From: UBA5972 sp964637875
Lineage (GTDB): Bacteria; Pseudomonadota; Alphaproteobacteria; Rhodobacterales; Rhodobacteraceae
Direction: 5' to 3'
DNA: 31,791 bases
Assembly: GCA_964637875.1 (NCBI GenBank)
Contig: CAZWXK010000026.1
Span: 1-31,791, forward strand
Shown here piece by piece: positions 24,434 to 31,791 of the stretch. Position numbers and translations under genes: made by a program. The notes under the pieces are model-generated. The model made no database searches. It was not told the origin of the DNA and worked only from the letters and a program-made list of their open reading frames with translations. Each line of letters opens with the position of its first letter. The first letter of the stretch is position 1.

Positions 24434-27196
24434 ATGGCTTATCAGGTCAGACACAGGGATCCGTTGCTGGAAAGCGACATGCAGATGGCGTTGCAACAGC
24501 GGGGAAAGGAATTGCTGGGTCTGTTGATGATCGCGCTGGGCCTGATGGTGGCGGCCATGCTGTGGTCGTATACGCCGGATGATCCCAGTTGGCTGAGCGC
24601 GACCGATGCTCCGGCCCGCAATCTGCTGGGCCGCTTTGGTGCGACCATCGCCAGCCCCCTGTTTGTGACGATCGGCGTGGCGGCCTGGGCGATTGCGGCG
24701 ATCTTCGCAGGCTGGGGATTGCGTTTCTTTTTCCACCGTGGCGAGGAAATGTTTGTCGGCAGGATGATCTTTTCGCCGATCGCGGTTGCTCTGGCTGCGG
24801 TGTTTGCCTCGACCTATGCACCAGGGGCGGGATGGCAGCACAGTTTCGGTCTGGGCGGTCTGGCCGGAGATACGGCGCTGGCCGCTTTGCTGGCGATGTC
24901 TCCGCTGGACCTGCTCTTGTCGGTCAGGATCATCAGCGCGGCCCTTGCCGTGGCCCTTGTTGGCGGCAGCCTGTTCGTGCTGGGATTCTCCCGGGCCGAG
25001 GTCGCCGCCTTTGGTCGTTTTCTGCTGTTCGGGGTCATCATGTCATATGCCTCTTTTGCTGCGATGACCGGCCGGCTGTTGCGTGCGGGACTGCATGCGA
25101 CGATATCGCTCAGCCCGCGTTTCCGGGCCCGACGGCTCAAGGAGCCGACCTATCCCAGCCTTGACGGCGAGGGTGCCGGCGCCGGACTGTCGGCCGCGGG
25201 GGGGGCAGGGGCCGTGGCTGGCAATGCCGGGCAGGCGGCAACAGGGGGCGACGCGGGCCCGCCGGCCCGAAAACCCCGGATGAGCGTTTTCGTGCGGCGC
25301 ACGTCGCCCCGGGCGGCCGAGGTCGAGCCCGAGCTTGTTGTGCATGAGCCCCCCGAAACCACCGTCAAGGCGCCCGGCGAAGATCGGGTGCGGGGGCGCA
25401 TCATCGACGCGATCCGCAAACGCAACGCCGCGCGCGAGGGATCGACCCCCAGGCCCGAGCCCCTGATCGCAACGCCGAAAAGGCCGGGCACAGGGCCGGC
25501 AGGCACCGATTCCGCCAGGGGGGATATCGCCCGGGATGCGGCGGCAAAGGCGGGTTTCGTCCCACCCACACCCGAGCCGAAGGCCGTCGTGCGTCACGCA
25601 CCCAAACGCCCGCTTCGCAGCAGTCGCAAGGCCACCGAAGAGGCCCAGCCAAGCCTGGCCTTTGACGAGCGCAAGGCGGAATACGAATTTCCGCCGCTGG
25701 GCCTGCTGGCCAGTCCCGCCGGAATCGAACGTCAGACACTGTCAGACGCCGCCCTGGCGGAAAACGCGCGGATGCTGGAAAACGTGCTCGAGGATTATGG
25801 CGTCAGGGGCGAGATCGTCTCGGTCAGTCCGGGTCCGGTCGTCACCATGTACGAGCTCGAGCCCGCACCGGGCCTCAAGGCCAGCCGTGTGATCGGCCTT
25901 GCCGACGATATCGCGCGTTCCATGTCGGCCCTTTCGGCGCGGGTTTCCACCGTGCCGGGCCGCTCGATCATCGGAATCGAGCTCCCCAATACGCATCGGG
26001 AAAAGGTGTTGCTGCGCGAAATCCTGGCTGCCCGCGACTTTGGTGACACGTCGCAGAAATTGCCCCTTGCGCTGGGCAAGAACATCTCGGGTCAGCCGGT
26101 GATCGCAAGTCTGGCAAAGATGCCGCATCTGTTGATTGCCGGCACGACAGGATCGGGCAAGTCCGTGGCCATCAACACGATGATCCTCAGCCTGCTGTAC
26201 AAGCTGCGCCCCGAGGAATGCCGCATGATCATGATCGACCCCAAGATGCTGGAGCTGAGCGTCTATGACGGTATCCCGCATCTGCTGTCACCGGTCGTGA
26301 CCGACCCGAAAAAGGCCGTGGTCGCCCTGAAATGGGTCGTGGCCGAGATGGAGGAACGCTATCGCAAGATGTCGCGCATGGGGGTGCGCAATATCGATGG
26401 CTATAACGGCAAGGTGCGCGAGGCGCTGGACAAGGGCCGGAATTTCAGCCGCACCGTTCAGACCGGTTTTGACGACGAAACCGGCGAGCCCATCTTTGAA
26501 ACCGAGGAGTTCACCCCCGAAACCATGCCCTATATCGTGGTCATCGTCGACGAGATGGCCGATCTGATGATGGTTGCCGGGAAAGAGATCGAGGCCTGCA
26601 TCCAGCGTCTGGCCCAGATGGCGCGCGCCAGCGGTATCCATCTGATCATGGCCACGCAACGGCCCAGCGTCGATGTGATTACCGGTACCATCAAGGCGAA
26701 CTTTCCCACCCGGATCAGTTTTCAGGTCACCAGCAAGATCGACAGCCGCACCATTCTGGGCGAGATGGGCGCCGAGCAACTGCTTGGCATGGGTGACATG
26801 CTGTATATGGCCGGCGGCGGACGCATCACGCGGATTCATGCGCCTTTTGTCTCGGACGAAGAGGTCGAGGAGGTTGTCAACCACCTCAAGAGCATGGGCG
26901 CGCCCGAATATGTTTCCGGCGTGGTCGAGGGGCCCGATGGTGAAACCGGAACCGACATCGACCTGGTGCTGGGCCTGGGGGGCAATACCAGCTCCGAGGA
27001 TGCGCTGTATGACAAGGCAGTGGCGATCGTGCTGAAGGATCGCAAATGTTCGACCTCATATATCCAGCGCAAGCTGGCGATCGGCTATAACAAGGCCGCG
27101 CGCCTGGTCGAGCAGATGGAGGATTCGGGCCTGGTCAGCCCGGCAAACCATGTGGGCAAACGCGAGATTCTGGTTCCCGAGGGCGGATCAGCATGA
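24434..27196 (+). CDS. ftsK: DNA translocase FtsK
   Basis: Membrane-anchored hexameric motor that moves chromosome ends through the closing septum and activates XerCD at dif. It is 920 residues. The N-terminal anchor has about four membrane helices (residues about 27-210). A low-complexity Ala/Gly/Pro-rich linker (about 235-410) follows. The RecA-like motor contains Walker A GTTGSGKS (570-577) and Walker B YIVVIVDE (700-707), then RLAQMARASGIHLIMATQRP. The C-terminal gamma winged helix (about 855-915) reads YDKAVAIVLKDRKCSTSYIQ and binds KOPS sites. The ATG is 12 bp after the aminotransferase stop, preceded by AAGGCAG. Confidence 0.97.
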   Translation: MAYQVRHRDPLLESDMQMALQQRGKELLGLLMIALGLMVAAMLWSYTPDDPSWLSATDAPARNLLGRFGATIASPLFVTIGVAAWAIAAIFAGWGLRFFFHRGEEMFVGRMIFSPIAVALAAVFASTYAPGAGWQHSFGLGGLAGDTALAALLAMSPLDLLLSVRIISAALAVALVGGSLFVLGFSRAEVAAFGRFLLFGVIMSYASFAAMTGRLLRAGLHATISLSPRFRARRLKEPTYPSLDGEGAGAGLSAAGGAGAVAGNAGQAATGGDAGPPARKPRMSVFVRRTSPRAAEVEPELVVHEPPETTVKAPGEDRVRGRIIDAIRKRNAAREGSTPRPEPLIATPKRPGTGPAGTDSARGDIARDAAAKAGFVPPTPEPKAVVRHAPKRPLRSSRKATEEAQPSLAFDERKAEYEFPPLGLLASPAGIERQTLSDAALAENARMLENVLEDYGVRGEIVSVSPGPVVTMYELEPAPGLKASRVIGLADDIARSMSALSARVSTVPGRSIIGIELPNTHREKVLLREILAARDFGDTSQKLPLALGKNISGQPVIASLAKMPHLLIAGTTGSGKSVAINTMILSLLYKLRPEECRMIMIDPKMLELSVYDGIPHLLSPVVTDPKKAVVALKWVVAEMEERYRKMSRMGVRNIDGYNGKVREALDKGRNFSRTVQTGFDDETGEPIFETEEFTPETMPYIVVIVDEMADLMMVAGKEIEACIQRLAQMARASGIHLIMATQRPSVDVITGTIKANFPTRISFQVTSKIDSRTILGEMGAEQLLGMGDMLYMAGGGRITRIHAPFVSDEEVEEVVNHLKSMGAPEYVSGVVEGPDGETGTDIDLVLGLGGNTSSEDALYDKAVAIVLKDRKCSTSYIQRKLAIGYNKAARLVEQMEDSGLVSPANHVGKREILVPEGGSA

Positions 27197-27305
27197 TGCC
27201 TGTTCATGCGGGTCGGAACCGGGTCGCATATATGTGAACCGATTGACAGGGGCGGGTCATGGCCGATGGCTGGCGCCGACATGTTCCAACGACTATAAGG
27301 TCGGC

Positions 27306-27941
27306 ATGAAACTTTTCCGCCATGCTCTGCTGTCGATCGCGATCGCGGCGTTTTCCTTCCTGCCTGCACGCGCACAGGACCCGCAGAAACAGACCGGCGC
27401 CGTCTCGCTGGTCGCAATCTCGGACTGGCTGAACGGCCTGAAGACGGCCAGGGCAAAAATCACCCAGATCAACCCGGATGGCAGCATCTCGACTGGAATC
27501 CTGTATATCTTTCGTCCCGGGAGAATGCGGTTCGAGTATGATCCCCCCAATGCGGGACTGGTCATTGCCGGGGGCGGAAGCGTCGCCATTTTCGACTTCA
27601 AGTCGAACGAGCCGCCACAGGAATTTCCGCTCAGGCGCACGCCTCTTTCGGTGATACTTGCGCGCAAGGTCGATCTGGCCCGTTCCGGGATGATTTCCGA
27701 TTACAAATCGGACGGCGTTACCACGACGATTCGTGCCCGGGATCCCAAGCGCCCCGAGATCGGCTCGATCGATCTGGTCTTTACCAACAACCCGGTCGAA
27801 CTGCGCCAATGGGTCATCACCGATGAAGGCGGCAGTCGCACGACCGTGATCCTGGGTCAGTTGCAGACCGGTATCGAATTGCCCGACAGCCTGTTCAGCG
27901 TGCCGCTCGAGATGATGAAGCTGAACGACAACGACCGTTAG
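27306..27941 (+). CDS. lolA: Outer-membrane lipoprotein carrier LolA
   Basis: Periplasmic chaperone that takes lipoproteins from the LolCDE transporter to the outer membrane. The 211-residue precursor has a signal peptide (MKLFRHALLSIAIAAF, cleavage ARA|QDP). The mature body shows the LolA beta-sheet pattern: GLKTARAKITQINPDGSIS, GILYIFRPGRMRFEYDPP, IDLVFTNNPVELRQWVITD. ATG 27306 was chosen for AAGG upstream and the signal peptide. It follows ftsK by 109 bp, the usual order in Rhodobacterales; a TTGACA at 27243-27248 in that gap is a possible -35 element but has no good -10. It is convergent with the lytic transglycosylase gene. Confidence 0.93.
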   Translation: MKLFRHALLSIAIAAFSFLPARAQDPQKQTGAVSLVAISDWLNGLKTARAKITQINPDGSISTGILYIFRPGRMRFEYDPPNAGLVIAGGGSVAIFDFKSNEPPQEFPLRRTPLSVILARKVDLARSGMISDYKSDGVTTTIRARDPKRPEIGSIDLVFTNNPVELRQWVITDEGGSRTTVILGQLQTGIELPDSLFSVPLEMMKLNDNDR

Positions 27942-27955
27942 GGAAGGTCGGCAGA

Positions 27956-28546
27956 TCACGCTGCCCCTTTGGGGGCCACGCATTGGCGCAGCTGACGCTC
28001 ATACATGTGGGCGCGGCGTTCGACCTGACGCGATATGCGCAACAGCCATCTTTTGTGTCGATGCGTGCCGCGGCGATAGCCGGAATGGCCATCGTGATAG
28101 GCAAGGTACTGCTTGCGGGCATTCGTCTTGGGGATGCCCAGCTTTTGCTGTGACTGGTCCATGTACCAACCCATGAAATCGACTGCATCTGAAAAATTGT
28201 CACGCCGGGCACCGAGGTTACCCGTGTCGCGCTGGTACCATTTCCAGGTACTGTCGATAACCTGCGCATAGCCATAGGCGGATGAATACCGTCCCATCGG
28301 GATGACGCCCAGCTTGAAGCTCAGCGGTGTGCGCGCCCTGGCGCGAAAGCGACTTTCCTGATGGATGATCGCCAGCTGGACATGAATGGGTACCTGCCAT
28401 TCCTGTTCGACCCTGGTCATGGCACTGAACCATTCGGGCCGCTCGGCGCGTATCTTGCAGGCATCATCCAGGTTCGCTGGCGGCGGCGGTACGGCGCCGT
28501 TGCATGCCGCCAGAAACAGCAAAAGGATTGTCCCGCCCGGTTTCAT
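27956..28546 (-). CDS. Lytic transglycosylase (SLT-type) lipoprotein
   Basis: A 196-residue predicted lipoprotein with a goose-type/SLT lysozyme-like domain that cleaves peptidoglycan glycan strands. The lipobox LAAC gives lipidated C15. Catalytic glutamate E64 lies in IIHQESRFRARAR; further family blocks are SSAYGYAQVIDSTWKWYQ and KQYLAYHDGHSGYRRG. The C-terminal part is highly basic. ATG 28546 has only a weak purine stretch upstream but the signal begins there. It lies 80 bp downstream of the AEC transporter on the same strand and may share its transcript. The stop is 14 bp from the lolA stop, convergent. Confidence 0.9.
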   Translation of the reverse strand: MKPGGTILLLFLAACNGAVPPPPANLDDACKIRAERPEWFSAMTRVEQEWQVPIHVQLAIIHQESRFRARARTPLSFKLGVIPMGRYSSAYGYAQVIDSTWKWYQRDTGNLGARRDNFSDAVDFMGWYMDQSQQKLGIPKTNARKQYLAYHDGHSGYRRGTHRHKRWLLRISRQVERRAHMYERQLRQCVAPKGAA

Positions 28547-28626
28547 GCCTGTCTCGCCCTGCCTGTGCTGCTGCCTCTCATCTTACGGCAGGATCCGCGC
28601 CCGGCGAAGGCATTTTGACCATCGGA

Positions 28627-29508
28627 TCACAACAGAAAGGCCAGGGTTACGGGAATCGAGACCAGGGAAAACAGCGTGGAAATCACGACCAGACCGGCGA
28701 CCTCTTCGGAATTGACCTCGTATTTTTCTGCCAGAAGGTATGACGAAACGGCAACAGGTGTGGAAAGCTGCAGCACCAGAACGGCAAAGGGAATGGCCGG
28801 CAGTTCGAACCACAGCCCCGCAGCGATCGCCACGCCGACGGCCAGCACAACCTTGATGACAGACAGCACCAGCGCGCGGCCAAAACCGGCCGGTCTGAGG
28901 CGCGCGACGGCCACGCCAAGCGTGATCAGCATCAATGGAATCGCCATCTGGCCGATCAGGTCCAGCGTATTCGTGATCCAGTCCGGTGTTTGCCAGCCGT
29001 TCCACAGGAATACCGCACCCAGCAGGGCGGCACTCACCAGAGGTTCCTTCAGAACCTTCAGCACCGATCCGCCCCCGGACACCAGCCAGACCCCGAAGGT
29101 GAAGGAATAGATCGCCATTATTGCAAAGATGACAACGGCATAGCCCAACCCGACCTGGCCAAAGGCAAACAGGGCGAGCGGCAGGCCCAGATTGCCCGTA
29201 TTGCCGAACAGCAATGGCGCCATATAGGTGCGCATGTCCAGACCGAACAGTCTGACCATCAGGAAAACCGCCACCGTCATTCCGCCATAGGCCACCAGCC
29301 CGGCCAGCACGACCCCGGTCAGGGCATCGGGATCGATCCGGGTTTTCATCAGCGAGGTGAACACCAGCGCCGGAATACCCAGATTCATGGTCAGGCGGGT
29401 GACGAACCGTACCCTGTATTCCTCGCCAATCCTGACCCATGTGAATCCGATGGCGGCAAGGATGAACACCGGCGCCACGATTTGAAGGACTGTCAGAACA
29501 ATGGCCAT
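28627..29508 (-). CDS. AEC (auxin efflux carrier) family transporter
   Basis: A 293-residue membrane protein with about ten hydrophobic segments typical of the AEC family, which exports or takes up organic acids (malonate, malate) and auxin-like compounds in other organisms. Family features are IVAPVFILAAIGFTWVR, LTMNLGIPALVFTSL, the central FGNTGNLGLPLALFAFG and LSTPVAVSSYLLAEKY. ATG 29508 was chosen because the first membrane helix follows and GGGAA lies about 8-12 nt upstream; an upstream TTG/ATG would add a polar extension without homology. The substrate is not predictable. It is divergent from hspQ over a 96-bp gap. Confidence 0.9.
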   Translation of the reverse strand: MAIVLTVLQIVAPVFILAAIGFTWVRIGEEYRVRFVTRLTMNLGIPALVFTSLMKTRIDPDALTGVVLAGLVAYGGMTVAVFLMVRLFGLDMRTYMAPLLFGNTGNLGLPLALFAFGQVGLGYAVVIFAIMAIYSFTFGVWLVSGGGSVLKVLKEPLVSAALLGAVFLWNGWQTPDWITNTLDLIGQMAIPLMLITLGVAVARLRPAGFGRALVLSVIKVVLAVGVAIAAGLWFELPAIPFAVLVLQLSTPVAVSSYLLAEKYEVNSEEVAGLVVISTLFSLVSIPVTLAFLL

Positions 29509-29604
29509 CAATTGTTTCCCGAAAAATTGCACCAGGCGGCCCGCCGGCTGGTGGACAGCATTTTCACGAAGGTTTAGTAACAATCACGGGGGTTGCAATC
29601 AGTC

Positions 29605-29931
29605 ATGTTGAGAAAAAGCGCAAAATTCAGTATCGGCCAGGTGGTTCGCCACCGGAAATATTCGTTCCGCGGCGTGATTTTCGATATCGACCCGGTATTC
29701 GAGAATTCCGAGGAATGGTGGATGGCCATTCCCGAGGAAAATCGACCCAGCCGCGAACAGCCATTCTATCACCTGCTGGCGGAAAACGAGAATTCCTATT
29801 ACGTGGCCTATGTTTCCGAGCAGAACCTTCTGCCCGACGAGAGCGGTGAGCCCGTTGGCCACCCGGACGTGCCGGCGATGTTTGGTGCCCTTGATAACGG
29901 GCGCTATCGCATCGACGCATTGATGCACTGA
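29605..29931 (+). CDS. hspQ: Heat shock protein HspQ (YccV family)
   Basis: A 108-residue protein of the HspQ/YccV hemimethylated-DNA-binding fold. In E. coli HspQ promotes degradation by Lon and modulates DnaA. The conserved core is IGQVVRHRKYSFRGVIFDID, then PFYHLLAENENSYYVAYVSE and QNLLPDESGEPVGHP. ATG 29605 is preferred over TTG 29593: the GGGGG at 29588-29592 is 12 nt from the ATG but abuts the TTG. No clear sigma-32 promoter is visible in the 96-bp upstream gap. It is convergent with the gamma-glutamyltransferase-like gene, 21 bp between stops. Confidence 0.93.
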   Translation: MLRKSAKFSIGQVVRHRKYSFRGVIFDIDPVFENSEEWWMAIPEENRPSREQPFYHLLAENENSYYVAYVSEQNLLPDESGEPVGHPDVPAMFGALDNGRYRIDALMH

Positions 29932-29952
29932 CAATTCGTCCGGGACCGTTTT

Positions 29953-31533
29953 TCAATATCCCAGGGCGCAGCCGTCCTTGCGCGGGTCCGACGCGCCTTC
30001 CAGAACGCCGCGCGCGTGGTCGATTCTGATGATCTGCCCTCCTCCCAGCGGCACGTCGGGCACCGTTACCCGATGGCCCAGCGCGGCCAGCTCCTGCATG
30101 ACCTGGGGGCTGTAGCCGCGCTCGACCTTGAGCACGGCTTCATCGGCAAAGCTGCGGGGCGCATCCAGCGCGGCCTGCGGCGACATGGCGTAATCGACCA
30201 TGTTGGTCATGATACGGACATGTCCGCAGGGCTGATAAGCCCCGCCCATCACCCCGAACGACATCGTCAGCCTGCCGTTCTGGCGCAGCATTGCCGGAAT
30301 GATCGTGTGCATGGGCCGCTTGCCTCCGCCGGCTTCGTTCGGGTGGCCTGGGGTCAACGAGAAACCTGCCCCCCGATTCTGGAACACGATTCCGAATTTT
30401 CGCGAGGCAAGGCCTGTCCCGAAGCCGTGATAAACCGAATAGATCAGCGACACGGCCATGAGATCCTTGTCGATAACGGTCAGATAGACGGTATCCTTGT
30501 GAACGGCCTCGGCCAGCGGCGTGGCTGATGTCATTGCCCTTTCCGGGTCTACAAGGCTGGCCAGTCTGTCGGCGGTCTCCGGCGACAGCATGTGCTCCAT
30601 CCTGGTCACATGTTGCGGGTCGGCCAGAAAACGGTCGCGGGCGTCATAGGCCAGTTTTGCCGCCTCGGCCTCGATATGCGCGCGCTTGCTGCCCATCGGG
30701 TCGAATGCCGACAGATCAAGGCGGGAAAGGATGTTGCTCAGCAATATCGCTGTGGCCCCTTGCCCGTTGGGGGGGTGCTCGACCAGTTCGATACCCTTGT
30801 AGCTGCCGGACAGGGGCTCCACATATTCCGAACGGTGACGCGCAAAATCATCCAGGCTGTGAACCCCGCCAAGCGATCGCAGCGAATCGACCATGTCCTG
30901 TGCAATCTCGCCCTCGTAGAACGCGTCGCGCCCATCCATGGCGACACGCCGCAGCACCTCGGCAATGGTGGGGGCGCGATAGATCTGGCCGACCTCGGGG
31001 GGCTTGCCGCCAAACAGGTGAAACTTGCGCGCGTCACCCCGCAGGTGGGGTTCCGCATTCCTCCAGTCGAACGCGGTGCGCGGGGCTACCGGCACCCCGG
31101 TTTCGGCATAGTGGATGGCAGGGGCCAGGCTGGCTGCCAGACCCATCCGGCCCCAATCGTCCGACAGGCGGCAGAAAGCATCGATCGCGCCTGGAACGGT
31201 GACCGATTCGACGCCATACAGGGGCATCTCGCGATGGCCCGCCTGGCGCAGCCTGTCGGCCGACAACGCGTCGGGGGCCCGGCCCGATCCGTTCAGGGCG
31301 ATGATCCGCTCGTCCCCGGCAGGTTTCAGCAGGACAAAGCAATCTCCACCGATGCCGCACATGGGCGGTTCGGCAACCGTCAGCAGGGCAGCCCCTGCGA
31401 TTGCGGCGTCAACGGCATTGCCTCCGGCCTCCATGATCTGCACTGCAACCTTTGCGGCAAGGGGGTGCGATGTGGCACACAAGCCGTTTGTGGCAAACAG
31501 GGCCGACCGGCCTGGCAGGTGAAAATCTCGCAT
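29953..31533 (-). CDS. Gamma-glutamyltransferase-like Ntn hydrolase, no signal peptide
   Basis: A 526-residue member of the gamma-glutamyltransferase family, made as a precursor that cleaves itself before a catalytic threonine. That threonine is probably T348 in HKDTVYLTVIDKD. Other family blocks are GGNAVDAAIAGAALLTVAEP, MCGIGGDCFVLL, HPPNGQGATAILL, RPMHTIIPAML and GVMGGAYQPCGHVRIM. ATG 31533 has AGGAGGGG 3 nt upstream. The protein starts MRDFHLPGRSALFATNG with no signal peptide, so it appears cytoplasmic, unlike classical periplasmic GGT. The family includes enzymes acting on glutathione, on gamma-glutamyl amides and cephalosporin acylases, so the substrate is not assigned. Confidence 0.93.
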   Translation of the reverse strand: MRDFHLPGRSALFATNGLCATSHPLAAKVAVQIMEAGGNAVDAAIAGAALLTVAEPPMCGIGGDCFVLLKPAGDERIIALNGSGRAPDALSADRLRQAGHREMPLYGVESVTVPGAIDAFCRLSDDWGRMGLAASLAPAIHYAETGVPVAPRTAFDWRNAEPHLRGDARKFHLFGGKPPEVGQIYRAPTIAEVLRRVAMDGRDAFYEGEIAQDMVDSLRSLGGVHSLDDFARHRSEYVEPLSGSYKGIELVEHPPNGQGATAILLSNILSRLDLSAFDPMGSKRAHIEAEAAKLAYDARDRFLADPQHVTRMEHMLSPETADRLASLVDPERAMTSATPLAEAVHKDTVYLTVIDKDLMAVSLIYSVYHGFGTGLASRKFGIVFQNRGAGFSLTPGHPNEAGGGKRPMHTIIPAMLRQNGRLTMSFGVMGGAYQPCGHVRIMTNMVDYAMSPQAALDAPRSFADEAVLKVERGYSPQVMQELAALGHRVTVPDVPLGGGQIIRIDHARGVLEGASDPRKDGCALGY

Positions 31534-31578
31534 GAGCCCCTCCTGATTCCGTTGACGCGAATCTGTTGGCCTTTCAAG

Positions 31579-31593
31579 TCTAGAACATGTCGC
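31579..31593. repeat. Left arm of a 15-bp inverted repeat (TCTAGAACATGTCGC)
   Basis: The reverse complement of this 15-mer matches 31729-31743 at 14 of 15 positions. The arms are 135 bp apart in the region upstream of the gamma-glutamyltransferase gene. Could be paired operator sites. Confidence 0.45.
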
Positions 31594-31638
31594 GTCAAAT
31601 CACACCTGCTTGGCCCGGGTCGCGCAAGCGTCCCGGGC

Positions 31639-31668
31639 ATGCGCCCGCCCGCCCCATGGCGGGCGCAT
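31639..31668. other. Strong 11-bp hairpin upstream of the gamma-glutamyltransferase gene
   Basis: ATGCGCCCGCC (31639-31649) pairs perfectly with GGCGGGCGCAT (31658-31668) around an 8-nt loop. No T run follows on either strand, so it is not a standard terminator. It sits between the two arms of the inverted repeat. The surrounding 31534-31791 shows no convincing gene. Confidence 0.55.
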
Positions 31669-31728
31669 TCGCGCCCACCCGGGCAGCCGCCTGCCCTCTG
31701 TTGTGTGCCGCGCCGAATCCAATCATGT

Positions 31729-31743
31729 GCGACATGCTCTAGA
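31729..31743. repeat. Right arm of the 15-bp inverted repeat (GCGACATGCTCTAGA)
   Basis: Inverted partner of 31579-31593 with one mismatch. TCTAGAACA also occurs in the same direction in both places (31579-31587 and 31739-31747), because the core is itself partly palindromic. Confidence 0.45.
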
Positions 31744-31791
31744 ACAGGCAGAGCCACCGGAAAATGCGTTTTGCGCAAGCGCGTGGGTTCA

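Noticed and set aside
27243..27271. TTGACA-based promoter for lolA
   Set aside because: The -35 match is good but no acceptable -10 lies 16-18 bp downstream. Mentioned only as a possibility.
31380..31778. Minus-strand ORF of 132 codons at the right edge
   Set aside because: It overlaps the conserved start of the gamma-glutamyltransferase gene in another frame and shows no domain.
1..31791. Defence islands, toxin-antitoxin pairs, prophage, CRISPR, transposons, tRNA-linked integration
   Set aside because: Every sizeable stretch is filled by recognisable core or envelope genes, and no repeat arrays, integrase, transposase or tRNA-like sequence was seen.

Overview
The window looks like a stretch of ordinary core chromosome from a high-GC alphaproteobacterium, most likely order Rhodobacterales (Roseobacter/Paracoccaceae group). 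The evidence is the gene content and order: DUF3576 lipoprotein-leuS-lptE-holA, leuC-leuD-membrane protein-EEP protein-leuB, and UbiH-type hydroxylase/amidase/aminotransferase/ftsK/lolA. It also has a Rhodobacter-type porin and a G/C hairpin followed by a GTATTTTGGCAAAGAAG-like tail after leuB, a type of intergenic element I recognise from this family. There are no tRNA or rRNA genes, no insertion sequence, prophage or CRISPR array. I found no convincing new defence, biosynthetic or mobile system.

Layout. 1-3.0 kb: dnaE2 (error-prone polymerase), lacking the usual C-terminal OB-fold region. 3.0-3.75 kb (minus): an OmpR-family response regulator with a clear terminator. 3.9-5.5 kb: ribA translationally coupled to a YkuD-fold (L,D-transpeptidase-like) gene. 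5.5-7.4 kb (minus): YggS-type PLP protein and an outer-membrane porin. The porin is interrupted by 100 Ns, but the same 55 bp lies on both sides of the gap. Collapsing that overlap gives one intact 310-residue porin, so the gap is an assembly artefact. 7.66-12.9 kb: lipoprotein, leuS, lptE, holA and a GST, with overlapping or near-overlapping junctions from leuS to the GST. 13.0-14.8 kb: an IalB-family periplasmic protein (minus) and a class 3 L-asparaginase (plus). 14.85-20.4 kb: a leucine-rich mini-ORF, leuC, leuD, a six-helix membrane protein, a secreted EEP-fold protein and leuB. 20.4-27.9 kb: a UbiH-type hydroxylase (minus), then amidase, DapC-like aminotransferase, ftsK and lolA. 27.95-31.5 kb: a lytic transglycosylase lipoprotein and an AEC transporter (minus), hspQ (plus), and a gamma-glutamyltransferase-like enzyme (minus). 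The last 250 bp are non-coding, with a strong hairpin and a 15-bp inverted repeat.

How the genes fit together. Two themes stand out. One is envelope building: porin, LptE, LolA, lytic transglycosylase, YkuD protein, IalB, and an OmpR-type regulator that may be CenR. The other is core metabolism and replication: leucine synthesis, leucyl-tRNA synthetase, riboflavin, ubiquinone, DNA polymerase III delta, DnaE2 and FtsK. The points most worth a second look are the false porin gap, the shortened DnaE2, the leucine-rich mini-ORF ahead of leuC, the uncharacterised membrane/EEP pair inside the leu locus, and the inverted repeats at 12.96 kb and at the right end.
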